From the NCBI GenBank assembly GCA_015295805.1, contig DVEF01000028.1, positions 1 to 40,629 of the forward strand: a stretch of 40,629 nucleotides of DNA, given 5' to 3'. A model generated the notes under the pieces. That model was not told where the DNA came from, made no database searches, and saw only the letters and a program-made list of their open reading frames with translations. The position numbers and the translations under genes are program-made. This stretch comes from Geminocystis sp. M7585_C2015_104 (GTDB taxonomy: Bacteria; Cyanobacteriota; Cyanobacteriia; Cyanobacteriales; Cyanobacteriaceae). Shown here in pieces: positions 17,581-27,263 of this stretch. Positions within the stretch are counted from its first letter, which is position 1. Each line of letters opens with the position of its first letter.

Positions 17581-18729
17581 CTAGAAAAGTGAATTAATTG
17601 GAGGAGGAAGATCCCATCTGTAAACAGAAAATTTGGAGTTTAGGAATTGAAAAAAGAAGTATTTCACGGGGTATAGCCGCTGTAAAAGAATCTGTCGACA
17701 TGGTCTTGTTAGCCACTCGTTTTTAAGGGGTTGTTTTAACGCCCTAATTAGTCTTTCTAAGATAAACTTTCTGGCAGCGGCAATCTCCCATGATACCTGG
17801 TGTTGTTCCCTAATAGAATTGCTATAATTGGTAGACAAAATCCGGGCTATAGTTTTCTGAGGTAGTTGTAAACTTAACCGGAGGGGGGAAATTATTTTCC
17901 GACATGGATTTAAATCCCCATATGCTGACTGGATAACTCCATTAATTGTCTCATAGTCTTGTGGTGCATAGACTTCCTCCCATTGGTTGTCTTTTGAGGT
18001 AATATCCAGGGATTTAAGAGGGAATGTTTTGGGGTTACAATAATTACGGGCACAGTTAATGTAGGTTTTGATTATCCTCTCACATACCCTAGCATCAAGG
18101 GAAGGCAGGGGTAGGTGGTATTTTATTGCCAGGAAAGGGGGAGGGGGTGGTGTTTGATTTTCCTCTGTCACTGATGGGGAATAAATAAGGCAAAAACATT
18201 CCCACACTGGTAGATACTGTTGTAGAGTCTCACCCCCATAACCCCCTATTATCTCCAAACACTTTCTCCGACTGGTGGGTTTAAATTGTTTTAACAATCC
18301 CCCATGGTATGGCTTTTTCCAACTTAAATGCCGGTATGCTTCATCCACCAGTTGAGATTCAATTATTTTATACCTGCCATAATTAGCTAGTTTTGTGCCA
18401 CGTGGTGACGTTGCCAGTGATTTACCCCACTGAAAGTAATCCTCCCAAGTGGGGGAATTAGAATAACCTTCCAGGCGTCGATACACATTCTTTGAGGCGA
18501 AAAAACAACATTCTTGAAGATAGGCAGTTAGATGTTTCTCCCTGAGTTTGTCTTCTTGTTGTCTGAGAAAAAGCAATAGGTTTGTAGCAATCACCTCCTC
18601 ATTTCTCTCTAACCCCCTGTCTAATAGTAACCTTATATTCCTCTCTAGTGATGGCTCAATTTGCCAGCAGGTATCGGGTAACTGTTTTCCCTTGAGTTTT
18701 TTGAGAAACAGAAAGGAGGAAAACCGCAT
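17581..18729 (-). CDS. diverged sigma-70-like protein
   Basis: At 382 aa it has the order of features of the atypical cyanobacterial sigma-70-family proteins that precede DUF1822 genes: EKHLTAYLQECCFFASKNVY near residue 60, SPRGTKLANYGRYKIIESQL (sigma region 2-like), a middle block LPVWECFCLIYSP, INCARNYCNPKTFPLKSLD, and a late helix-turn-helix-like stretch ISPLRLSLQLPQKTIARIL followed by AAARKFILERLIRALKQPL (region 4-like). The match is to remembered family layout rather than to a strict motif, and the sequence is strongly diverged, so loss of sigma function is possible. No good ribosome site precedes ATG 18729. Downstream come the 29-aa ORF and the DUF1822 gene. Confidence 0.55.
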   Translation of the reverse strand: MRFSSFLFLKKLKGKQLPDTCWQIEPSLERNIRLLLDRGLERNEEVIATNLLLFLRQQEDKLREKHLTAYLQECCFFASKNVYRRLEGYSNSPTWEDYFQWGKSLATSPRGTKLANYGRYKIIESQLVDEAYRHLSWKKPYHGGLLKQFKPTSRRKCLEIIGGYGGETLQQYLPVWECFCLIYSPSVTEENQTPPPPPFLAIKYHLPLPSLDARVCERIIKTYINCARNYCNPKTFPLKSLDITSKDNQWEEVYAPQDYETINGVIQSAYGDLNPCRKIISPLRLSLQLPQKTIARILSTNYSNSIREQHQVSWEIAAARKFILERLIRALKQPLKNEWLTRPCRQILLQRLYPVKYFFFQFLNSKFSVYRWDLPPPINSLF

Positions 18730-18887
18730 GACTCAATGGGATGGATTCATGGTGGAAGTAGAATGGGGATTTTTGCTTAACCCTTTCCCCTTCTACCCAC
18801 TTATCCCTAATACTTTTGTCATTTATGCACCACAAAGAAACTTCTTCTTCCACAGATACGCCGCCACAACATCGAATAAAGTCACCA

Positions 18888-18941
18888 GTTAGTCTGGTGT
18901 GGGGTTAGTCTGGTAGGTGGGGGTTAAAGTTAAACTATAAT
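18888..18941 (+). promoter_or_regulatory. candidate dnaE promoter with direct repeats
   Basis: TATAAT at 18936-18941 is a perfect -10 hexamer, 36 nt upstream of the dnaE ATG. No good -35 hexamer is at the right distance. Instead GTTAGTCTGGT occurs twice, at 18888-18898 and 18904-18914 (16-nt period), ending 21 nt before the -10, a spacing that suits an activator site. Confidence 0.45.
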
Positions 18942-18977
18942 TCGTATCCCGGTTAACAATTATATTCCACTACAACC

Positions 18978-21629
18978 ATGTCTTTTGTGCCTCTACATCT
19001 TCATACTGAGTATAGTCTACTAGATGGCGCCTCTCAGATTCCGGCTTTGATAAAACGCGCGGCGGAGTTACAACTGCCTGCCATTGCCATTACTGATCAT
19101 GGTGTGATGTATGGTGCAATACAATTAATTAAACATTGCCTGGAGAAAGGAATCAAACCCATTATCGGCAATGAGATGTATGTCATCAACGGCGATATTA
19201 CCACCCGCCACAAGCGAATCAAAAAATACCACCAGGTGGTTTTAGCAAAAGATAAGCAAGGTTATCGCAATCTAGTCAAACTCACCACCATTTCCCATCT
19301 TCAAGGATACCAAGGCAGTGGCATTTTTGCCCGTCCTTGTATTAATAAAGATTTACTTAAAAAATACAAAGAGGGATTAATTGTCACTAGTGCCTGTTTA
19401 GGGGGAGAAATTCCCCAAAATATTCTAGCAGGAAACTATAAAAAAGCCAGAGAGATTGCTAAGTGGTACAGAGATGTTTTTGCCGATGATTTTTATTTAG
19501 AAATACAGGATCATGGCTATAGGGAGGACAGAATTGTCAATGTGGAGTTGGTAAAAATAGGAAAAGAATTAGACATTAAGATTATTGCCACTAATGATTC
19601 CCACTATGTTTCCTGTTATGATGTAGAAGCTCATGATGCCCTTTTATGTATTCAAACCAATAAGAGAATAGATGAGGAAAATAGACTTAGATACTCTGGC
19701 ACAGAATACCTTAAATCCGCGGAAGAGATGCGGCTTTTATTCAGAGATCATCTGGATAGCGATGTAGTTGAACAGGCTATCAAAAACACCTTGGAAATAG
19801 CAGAAAAAGTCAAACCCTATGACCTTCTAGGAGAATTCCGACTGCCTAAATTTGAAGTTCCACCTGGACACACTCCAGCCACCTATTTACACGAAATTGC
19901 TTGGGAAGGATTGTTAAAAAGACTAAAATGTGTCCAACGCGGTGAAGTGCCAAAAGAGTACCGAGAAAGGCTAGAATATGAGCTAAAAATGATTGAGAAG
20001 ATGGGATTTTCCACCTACTTTTTAGTAGTTTGGGACTATATAAAATTTGCTAGAGATAATAATATTCCAGTGGGACCGGGAAGAGGCTCAGCCGCAGGCT
20101 CACTAGTGGCATATTCTCTAGGAATTACTAACATTGACCCTGTTTATCATGGCCTATTATTTGAACGATTTTTAAATCCCGAGCGGAAATCTATGCCTGA
20201 TATTGACACAGATTTCTGTTTTGAAAAAAGACAACAGGTTGTTAAATATGTCACCGAAAAATATGGGGAAGCTAATGTGGCCCAAATTATAACTTTTAAC
20301 CGTATGACTTCAAGGGCAGTGTTAAAAGATGTAGCCAGGGTGATGGGAATACCCTATGCAGAGGCAGATAATATGAGTAAATTAATCCCAGTATCCAGGG
20401 GAAAACCCACTAGATTAGAAGTGATGATTTCCGATGAAACCCCCTCCCCAGAGTTTAAGGAAAAATACGAAAATGACCCTCTAGTAAAGCGTTGGATTGA
20501 CATGGCAATTAGACTAGAAGGCACTAACAAAACCGTGGGAGTTCATGCTGCCGGAGTGGTTATTTCCAGTCAGCCTTTGGACGAAATTGTGCCTCTACAA
20601 CGCAACGAGGAGGGCGCTATTACTACTCAGTATTCCATGGAAGATTTAGAGTCTTTGGGATTGCTAAAAATGGACTTTCTGGGACTAAAAAATCTGACCA
20701 ACATCCATAAGACTGCTGAGTTAATCAAACAAAATCAAAACCTAGAAATAAATGTAGAGGAATTGCCCCTAGGAGAAAGAAAAGCCTTAGAAATTATCTC
20801 CAGGGGTAATAGCAAAAAATTGCCGGAAGACGTGGCAAAAACCCACAAACTACTAGAGTCAGGAGACTTAGAAGGCATCTTCCAATTGGAATCGGAGGGG
20901 ATGAAACAAATCGTCAAAGACTTAAAACCGTCGGGCATTGAAGATATATCCTCCATTTTAGCCCTATATCGCCCCGGACCACTGGATGCAGGCCTAATAC
21001 CCCTGTTTATAAATCGCAAACATGGTAGGGAGCCTATCACATATGAGCATCCCCTACTAGAACCCATTTTAAAGGAAACCTATGGCGTTTTGGTATATCA
21101 AGAACAAATCATGAAAATGGCACAAGACTTGGCAGGTTATACCCTAGGAGAAGCCGATTTACTCCGTCGCGCCATGGGTAAGAAAAAGCCAGAAGAAATG
21201 AAGAAACACCGGGAAAAATTTATTGATGGTGCGGTCAAAAATGGGGTGCCCGAGGATATTGCTGAAAAACTATTTGAACAAATGCTAAACTTCGCCGAAT
21301 ATTGTCTGAGTTATGACACGGAAATTTTAACTGTAGAATATGGGGCACTTCCCATTGGCAAAATCGTCGAAGAAAATATAAAATGTCATGTATATACTGT
21401 GGACGAAAATGGCTTTGTTTACACCCAACCCATAGCCCAATGGCACCATCGCGGCTTGCAGGAAGTCTTTGAATACGAATTAGAAGACGGCAGAATAGTT
21501 AGGGCTACACCAGACCACAAAATTATGACAAAAGATGGTAGAATGTTGCCCATTGACGAAGTTTTCTCCAAAGGACTAGAACTATTTGAATGCCCCTTCC
21601 AAATTCCCACTGGGAATATGAAAAGTTAA
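18978..21629 (+). CDS. dnaE: DNA polymerase III alpha subunit, N-terminal half fused to split intein N (DnaE-N)
   Basis: In cyanobacteria the replicative polymerase is made from two genes joined by protein trans-splicing. This gene encodes 775 extein residues plus a 108-residue intein-N. The PHP domain opens with [13 protein letters not shown]; the polymerase core has [32 protein letters not shown] (catalytic D408 and D410), [27 protein letters not shown] and [14 protein letters not shown]. The host part ends at AEY just before Cys776. The partner dnaE-C, with the third catalytic Asp-containing region onward and tau-binding end, must lie elsewhere. The gene stands alone on the plus strand with its own promoter. 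Confidence 0.97.
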   Translation: MSFVPLHLHTEYSLLDGASQIPALIKRAAELQLPAIAITDHGVMYGAIQLIKHCLEKGIKPIIGNEMYVINGDITTRHKRIKKYHQVVLAKDKQGYRNLVKLTTISHLQGYQGSGIFARPCINKDLLKKYKEGLIVTSACLGGEIPQNILAGNYKKAREIAKWYRDVFADDFYLEIQDHGYREDRIVNVELVKIGKELDIKIIATNDSHYVSCYDVEAHDALLCIQTNKRIDEENRLRYSGTEYLKSAEEMRLLFRDHLDSDVVEQAIKNTLEIAEKVKPYDLLGEFRLPKFEVPPGHTPATYLHEIAWEGLLKRLKCVQRGEVPKEYRERLEYELKMIEKMGFSTYFLVVWDYIKFARDNNIPVGPGRGSAAGSLVAYSLGITNIDPVYHGLLFERFLNPERKSMPDIDTDFCFEKRQQVVKYVTEKYGEANVAQIITFNRMTSRAVLKDVARVMGIPYAEADNMSKLIPVSRGKPTRLEVMISDETPSPEFKEKYENDPLVKRWIDMAIRLEGTNKTVGVHAAGVVISSQPLDEIVPLQRNEEGAITTQYSMEDLESLGLLKMDFLGLKNLTNIHKTAELIKQNQNLEINVEELPLGERKALEIISRGNSKKLPEDVAKTHKLLESGDLEGIFQLESEGMKQIVKDLKPSGIEDISSILALYRPGPLDAGLIPLFINRKHGREPITYEHPLLEPILKETYGVLVYQEQIMKMAQDLAGYTLGEADLLRRAMGKKKPEEMKKHREKFIDGAVKNGVPEDIAEKLFEQMLNFAEYCLSYDTEILTVEYGALPIGKIVEENIKCHVYTVDENGFVYTQPIAQWHHRGLQEVFEYELEDGRIVRATPDHKIMTKDGRMLPIDEVFSKGLELFECPFQIPTGNMKS
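21303..21626 (+). other. DnaE split intein, N-terminal fragment
   Basis: The intein starts at Cys776 with [20 protein letters not shown], close to the N-terminal half of the fast Npu/Ssp DnaE inteins. Block B, with the catalytic Thr and His, is [13 protein letters not shown]. The fragment is 108 residues and ends ...[10 protein letters not shown] at the gene stop, a few residues longer than the 102-residue Npu form, with a different tail. The N-extein junction AEY and Cys+1 match the standard site. Confidence 0.95.
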
Positions 21630-21915
21630 CGGTTATTTTTTATACTGAACCTCAGTTTCCTCTGACACTTTTTCCTGTTCACATCTAATGGTTTTTACTT
21701 AGAGATAGTTACTAATGGTAGCTTTTTTACCACAAAAATATGAAGTAAAATTAATTTTTTTTACAAACAAAAAAAAAAACACAAAGACGTCATCAGCATT
21801 GTAAAATAGGGGTGGGAAGAAAAACTTAAGACTTTGTTAAAAAAGCCTTGGAGGTATCTCTCCGGGGAAAGGATAGGTGTCCAGTAGACGTGGGTAACAC
21901 CCAAAGGAGTAAAAG

Positions 21916-23184
21916 ATGGACGTAAATGCCGAAAAAATACTCCCTACACTGAGGGAGAAACTAGCTCAACTGTATGATGACAAAGCTACGGGGGAATTGA
22001 CAATAAGAGGGGAATATGCCCTAAAAACCTTTTACCTCCTTTCCGGCAGACTGCAGTATGTAACCGACTCAGTCCACCGAGTTAGACGTTGGTTAAGGGC
22101 CCTCAGTCAATTCGTCCCCGACTGGAATTATCCCAAAAAAGTCTTGACTTGTCAACCCTGGGAGTATGATTTGTTATACCAGGGGGTGAGTGGTAAAGCC
22201 ATAACCCTGGAAGATGCCAAGCAGATAATAGCCTCTGTGTTGAGAGAGTGTCTGTTGGAAATTTCACTTGAGGACCAAATTGAGTTACAATGGCACCCCA
22301 CAGAGAGGGTTAAAAGCACCTTCTCCTATTTCCTCAGTCTAGTACCCACGGATACTCACTCAGTATTCGAAGAAGTAGAGGCTATCAGAGACAACTGGAT
22401 AAGGGGTGGTTTAACTCTCATTAGGCCCTCCCTGGCGCCGGTTTTGTTGGAAAAGGGGAAAAGCCTAGTGAAAAACCCCCTGCAACTAAAATACCTCAGT
22501 GGTGAGTATACCATCTGGGATATAGCTTTGAAGTCTAAACAGAGGGTGGACAACACAGTTTCTTCCCTACTCAACTGGCAAGAAAAGGGCCTAATTGTCT
22601 TCAATCCAGTGGCGGATTTGACCATCGAAATTGAAGACTATACCAACAGAAGTGAAGATTCCTCCGCAACGGCAGCAGCGGCAAAGCAAACAGTAAAAGA
22701 GGAGAAAAAACCGGTATTGTTACCAGAAGAAAAGGAAGAATATGTTGAAGTGACAATACAATCCCCAAGTGTTTCCAAGAGGGGAGATGAACCCTTAATA
22801 GCCTGCATTGATGACAGTCCCATTGTGGTTCATAATCTGAAAAAAGTCCTTCAAAGGGCAGGGTTTGATGTGTTAGCTATAAACGAACCGATGGCGGGAT
22901 TTGCTAAGTTAATTGAACATAAGCCCGACTTAATCTTGTTGGACTTAAACATGCCCAATGCCAACGGGTATAGTGTATGCAAATTCTTACGGGAAAGCCC
23001 GGTATTCCACAAAACCCCCATCATTATTCTAACCGCCCAAGACAGTTCCGTCGATAGGGCAAAGGCAAAACTGGTTGGGGCTACTGATTTCCTCAATAAA
23101 TCCGCCAGCGAGGAGGAATTACTTAGTCTAATTGAAAGACATCTCCCCGCTAAAATCCAAAAAAACCAGATGATTACGGGTTAG
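21916..23184 (+). CDS. PatA/PixG-type response regulator (DUF4388-REC), first copy
   Basis: Residues 1-230 are the PatA-family N-terminal domain (TGELTIRGEYALKTFYLLSG, then PWEYDLLYQG and WDIALKSKQRV), and 293-415 a CheY-like receiver. Receiver residues are all present: D299/D300 in CIDDSP, phospho-acceptor D343 in LILLDLNMP, T373 in ILTAQD and K395 in DFLNKSA. A charged linker with an alanine run joins them. PatA-type proteins act as outputs of cyanobacterial Che-like systems (PixG, PilG-related, PatA). ATG 21916 has AGGAG upstream. It heads the che cluster, followed 131 nt later by a close paralogue. Confidence 0.9.
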   Translation: MDVNAEKILPTLREKLAQLYDDKATGELTIRGEYALKTFYLLSGRLQYVTDSVHRVRRWLRALSQFVPDWNYPKKVLTCQPWEYDLLYQGVSGKAITLEDAKQIIASVLRECLLEISLEDQIELQWHPTERVKSTFSYFLSLVPTDTHSVFEEVEAIRDNWIRGGLTLIRPSLAPVLLEKGKSLVKNPLQLKYLSGEYTIWDIALKSKQRVDNTVSSLLNWQEKGLIVFNPVADLTIEIEDYTNRSEDSSATAAAAKQTVKEEKKPVLLPEEKEEYVEVTIQSPSVSKRGDEPLIACIDDSPIVVHNLKKVLQRAGFDVLAINEPMAGFAKLIEHKPDLILLDLNMPNANGYSVCKFLRESPVFHKTPIIILTAQDSSVDRAKAKLVGATDFLNKSASEEELLSLIERHLPAKIQKNQMITG

Positions 23185-23315
23185 GAATTTATACTTCCCC
23201 GGAGGAGCACATTTTTTCTTTTTGCAGCACACTATACTGGAAGTCCTCCCCGTTATGTTTATAATCCTAACAGAGTATTGAGAAATGTAAAACGGAGGAG
23301 GAAATAAGGGCCCGT

Positions 23316-24473
23316 ATGGAAGGTAGTTTTTTGTCTCAATGGCAGGAAAAGATAGAGAACATTTACCGGGAAAAAGCCAGTGGTAAACTGCTTTTACAAG
23401 AGAAAAATGGGGACACCAAAACAGTTTTTTTCCACAGGGGCGTGTTGCAGTATACAGTATGTAAATTTACAAGGAGGAGACGTTGGCAAAGGGCAGTAGC
23501 AACAAAATACCCTCAGTATGCCACGGGGTACTTTGAAGGACAATTGTGGGAGTATGAATTGCTACGCCGGGGAGTTGTGAAAAAGGAAATTACCCTGCCA
23601 CAGGCCAAGTCTGTTATAAGTCAAGTGACGGAAGAATGTCTGCTGGAATTGTGTCTCAGTGGGGGGGTGAAATTGGAATGGCAGGGGAGAGAAAAGACAG
23701 ACTCTTCGTCTTTCGCCTATTTCCTCAGTCTTCCTCCCTCAGAAATCCTCGAAATTAACAACAGGGTAACTAGACTAAGTCAACAGTGGTTGAAGGAAGG
23801 CTGGCAAAAACCTAACCTGGCGCCCCTTTTGTCAGAGGAGGGGAAGACTGTTTTTAAAGACGCCCCCCAAAGGGGTTATCTCAACGGTAACTATACCATG
23901 TGGGACATAGCCGCTTCCCTAAAACAGCCTATAGAGGTGGTGGCCAAATCCCTCAAAGACTGGGGGAATAGGGGCCTGATTACCTTTGTAACCCCGCCGC
24001 CAGAAGAAGGGGAAAAAACCACTGCCGATGCTGTCAAAAAAGCCCAAAGGGGTCAAGAGGGGGAAAAAAACAGGGACAATTATCTAATTGCCTGTATTGA
24101 CGATAGTCCTGTAATACTGCAAACCCTCAAGAAAATTCTACAGGAGGCCGGATTTGCCACCTTACTTATCAGCGAACCAATGGCAGGGTTGGGCAAAATA
24201 CTAGAGCATAAACCGGACCTGATTATACTGGACTTGAACTTACCTAACGCTAGTGGCCACAGTGTCTGTCGGTTTTTACGGGAAAGCCCCGTTTTTCAGA
24301 ATACGCCCATTATTATCCTCTCTGCCAAAGACGGCACTTTAGATAAAACCAAAGCTAAGTTAGCCGGCGCCACTGATTTTCTCCCTAAACCCCCCGTAGC
24401 CGACAAGTTGATTGCCACTGTTAATCTTTATCTGTCTTCTATCCCCATGGCAAAACAGTCGGGAGTCCATTGA
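23316..24473 (+). CDS. PatA/PixG-type response regulator (DUF4388-REC), second copy
   Basis: This 385-aa protein is built like its upstream neighbour: N-terminal DUF4388-type region (ASGKLLLQEKNGDTKTVFFH, QLWEYELLRRG, GNYTMWDIAASLKQPIEV) and a C-terminal receiver with DD at 262-263, D306 in LIILDLNLP, S336 in ILSAKD and K358 in DFLPKPP. The receivers are very alike (both have SEPMAGLGKILEHKPDL-type helices), pointing to tandem duplication, while the N-domains have drifted further. Two such outputs may compete for the CheA phosphoryl group or act on different targets. Confidence 0.9.
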   Translation: MEGSFLSQWQEKIENIYREKASGKLLLQEKNGDTKTVFFHRGVLQYTVCKFTRRRRWQRAVATKYPQYATGYFEGQLWEYELLRRGVVKKEITLPQAKSVISQVTEECLLELCLSGGVKLEWQGREKTDSSSFAYFLSLPPSEILEINNRVTRLSQQWLKEGWQKPNLAPLLSEEGKTVFKDAPQRGYLNGNYTMWDIAASLKQPIEVVAKSLKDWGNRGLITFVTPPPEEGEKTTADAVKKAQRGQEGEKNRDNYLIACIDDSPVILQTLKKILQEAGFATLLISEPMAGLGKILEHKPDLIILDLNLPNASGHSVCRFLRESPVFQNTPIIILSAKDGTLDKTKAKLAGATDFLPKPPVADKLIATVNLYLSSIPMAKQSGVH

Positions 24474-24632
24474 CAGACAGTATGTCAAAAAAGATTAAGT
24501 AATTGTTACGCCACGGGGAAACAATTGTAGGATCTCTGTAGGAGGGGCTCCCCGTGACCTGGGAAGGGGATGCCGGCGGCCACTTGTTGGCAATGAATTG
24601 GCAGTGATTAGCAATAACCCTTGTCAAAGACA

Positions 24633-27218
24633 ATGATTGAAGATGCAGAACTAAGGGAAATATATCAGGTTTCTGGTGGGGAACATGTACAAAATCTGGA
24701 AGCCGGGCTGTTGAGTCTGGAAAAGGAGCCCCAAAACCAGGAGTTGTTGGCAACTCTTCTGCGGGAGGCCCATAGTCTTAAAGGGGACTCCCGGGTAGTA
24801 GGGGTAAAATCTGTAGAAACCCTGGCTCACCAGTTGGAAGAGTTGTTTGGGGGCCTGAAAAATGGCACCCTAGAATGGTCAAAAGACCTGGGGGATGCCA
24901 TGTACACCGTAGTAGGGGCATTGGGAAAATTGGTACACGAGGCGGTGACAGACGAGGCCAGTGGCGTAAACCCTGACCAGTTGAGCCGCCTTCTGGAAGC
25001 CTTCCTGCCCCAATCCCAAACGTCATCCTCTACTGCCGCAACGGCTTACACCCACGAGCCCCCATCCCCCATTCCCCAATCTCCCCTCTTCATTGAGGAT
25101 GAATCTCTGCGGGAGATTTACAGCATCTCCCAAGAAGAGCACCTAAACAAAATAAAGGCTCATTTATCCCTCTTGGAGGAAAATCCGGACTGGGAAATCC
25201 CTGACGAACTCATTAAGGAAATAGAAAGCTTTGAGTTGGACTCCCGTTTTGTGGGCCTGGATATTATTGAGAATATACTCCACAAGTTTCGGGGGGTTTG
25301 CGAAACCTTCAAACAAAAATCCAAAAGTCTACCTCTCCAAGCCAATAAAACCCTTCAACAGACACTCCAGGTCGTCTCCTCCCTTTGCCAATGTGCCCTC
25401 AACGGCGCTGCTATACAAGTAGACTATGAGAAGGCTATAGGGACACTGGAGCACCTACAAGGGCAAGGGGATGAGGAAGAGGAGAAAAAAAGGCAGTATT
25501 ACGGTCGTAGGAGAAGTGACAGACAACTGGACACCATCAGGGTACCCACCCAATATTTAGACGCCCTGATGATTCACACTGGGGAGTTGAGGGTGGCTAA
25601 AACCAGTCTGGCACACATCGAGGAAAGGATAAAAGACTTAAAAACCATCTGGGAAGGCTGGAAAAAAGGGGGAGGACAAAAAGGTGTATGGGCCCGTCTG
25701 GACGAGTTAGTGTCCCTCCTACAAACCAGTATTGCAGAAAATAACAGTCGTCTGGAAACCATCTGCCGGGAGTTAGATGACAAGGTTAGAACTCTAAGGC
25801 TTTTGCCCCTATCTACCATTTTTCTCCTGTTTCCCCGGGTGGTAAGGGATTTGGCGGCTGAACAGGGAAAACAAGTAGAATTTGTGATGGAGGGGGGAGA
25901 ACTGACGGTGGATAAGCAAATCCTAGAAGACATGAAAGATCCCCTCTTGCATCTATTGCGCAACGCAGTAGACCATGGTATTGAAACCCCCGCAGAAAGA
26001 CAGGAAAAGGGTAAAAACCCAGTGGGCAGAGTCTGGCTAAAGGCCACCGCCACGGGGAGTAATGTGGTGATTGAGGTGGGGGATGACGGTAGAGGGTTGG
26101 ACTTGGACAAAATAAGACAAACCGCCCTCAAACGAAAACTCTACACCGCCGAACAGTTGGCGCAAATGACACCCCAACAACTACGCGCCCTTATCTTCCT
26201 CCCCGGTTTCTCCACCCGTAGCTTCGTCACAGAAATTTCCGGTAGAGGTGTAGGACTTGATGTATTACGAAATAATGTAGAAAAATTAAAGGGCAACATT
26301 TCCCTTGAATCCTCCCCGGGTGGAGGTACTGTCTTCCGCATAACTGTTCCCAGTACTGTTTCCAGTCTAAATGTAATGCTTTTTGAGGTACAGGGAATAG
26401 TTCACGCCTTGCCCACAGATGCCATCGTCCAAACCCTACTGATAAAACCGGAAGAAATATACACCCTGGAGGGCAGGCCCACTATTTCTGTGGGAGGACA
26501 ACCGGTAACCTTGGTGAAAATGGCCGATTTGTTGCAATTACCTGCCACTGTTGCCAGCAACCAGAAACAGAAAAGACGAACACAACAACAAGCCACTCTC
26601 AAAAAAGCCATAATCTTGCAGGTAGAGGGGGAAATGATGGCCTTCGAGGTGGATGACTGCAAACAGGTGTTGGATGTGGTAGTCAAACCCCAAAGCAGGC
26701 TGTTAAAGAGGGTGCGTAATGTCACAGGGGCAACTATCTTGGGTAATGGCGACGTGTGTATTATTCTCAATCCCCACGACTTAGTCAAATCTGTCCGCCA
26801 CACCACCACCCCTCTCACCCCAGTTGTCTCAGAAGAGGCGCCAAGGGAACGAAAACCGGTTGTATTACTAGTAGAAGATTCTATAGCCGTGCGCACCCAA
26901 GAAAAACGCATCCTAGAGAAGGCCGGTTACGAGGTGGTTATTGCCGTAGATGGGGTCGACGGCTACAACAAACTGCTGTCTGGACTACAGGTTGATGCCA
27001 TCATCTCCGACATCGAAATGCCCAATATGAATGGGCTCGAATTCACAGCCAAGGTGCGTCAACACCCTGAATTCCGGGAAGTCCCTATAATTATTGTCAC
27101 CTCCCTTGCCAAGGAGGAGGACAAGAGAAAGGGAGCCCAAGTCGGAGCTAATGCCTATATAGTAAAAGGGCAATTCAACCAGGATGTTCTCCTGGAAACC
27201 CTTGATAGACTTATATAA
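24633..27218 (+). CDS. CheA-type hybrid histidine kinase (HPt, degenerate HPt, kinase, CheW-like, REC)
   Basis: Domains in order (numbering from ATG 24633): HPt with phospho-acceptor H47 in REAHSLKGDSRVVG; a second HPt-like repeat at 155-230 with E198 in KEIESFELDSRFVG where His is expected; dimerisation helices around 296-390; ATPase with N-box LLHLLRNAVDHG, VIEVGDDGRGLD, and ISGRGVGLDVLRNNV plus SPGGGTVFRITV; a CheW-like domain; and a C-terminal receiver with VEDSIAVR, D in AIISDIEMPN and K in YIVKGQF. It phosphorylates its own receiver and probably the two PatA-type regulators. ATG 24633 is chosen over TTG 24621 (4 residues longer); no strong ribosome site is seen for either. The layout resembles PixL/TaxAY-type kinases. 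Confidence 0.94.
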   Translation: MIEDAELREIYQVSGGEHVQNLEAGLLSLEKEPQNQELLATLLREAHSLKGDSRVVGVKSVETLAHQLEELFGGLKNGTLEWSKDLGDAMYTVVGALGKLVHEAVTDEASGVNPDQLSRLLEAFLPQSQTSSSTAATAYTHEPPSPIPQSPLFIEDESLREIYSISQEEHLNKIKAHLSLLEENPDWEIPDELIKEIESFELDSRFVGLDIIENILHKFRGVCETFKQKSKSLPLQANKTLQQTLQVVSSLCQCALNGAAIQVDYEKAIGTLEHLQGQGDEEEEKKRQYYGRRRSDRQLDTIRVPTQYLDALMIHTGELRVAKTSLAHIEERIKDLKTIWEGWKKGGGQKGVWARLDELVSLLQTSIAENNSRLETICRELDDKVRTLRLLPLSTIFLLFPRVVRDLAAEQGKQVEFVMEGGELTVDKQILEDMKDPLLHLLRNAVDHGIETPAERQEKGKNPVGRVWLKATATGSNVVIEVGDDGRGLDLDKIRQTALKRKLYTAEQLAQMTPQQLRALIFLPGFSTRSFVTEISGRGVGLDVLRNNVEKLKGNISLESSPGGGTVFRITVPSTVSSLNVMLFEVQGIVHALPTDAIVQTLLIKPEEIYTLEGRPTISVGGQPVTLVKMADLLQLPATVASNQKQKRRTQQQATLKKAIILQVEGEMMAFEVDDCKQVLDVVVKPQSRLLKRVRNVTGATILGNGDVCIILNPHDLVKSVRHTTTPLTPVVSEEAPRERKPVVLLVEDSIAVRTQEKRILEKAGYEVVIAVDGVDGYNKLLSGLQVDAIISDIEMPNMNGLEFTAKVRQHPEFREVPIIIVTSLAKEEDKRKGAQVGANAYIVKGQFNQDVLLETLDRLI

Positions 27219-27263
27219 TTAACTTGTAAAATAAATACTACATAAAAAGGACTGACACAAACT

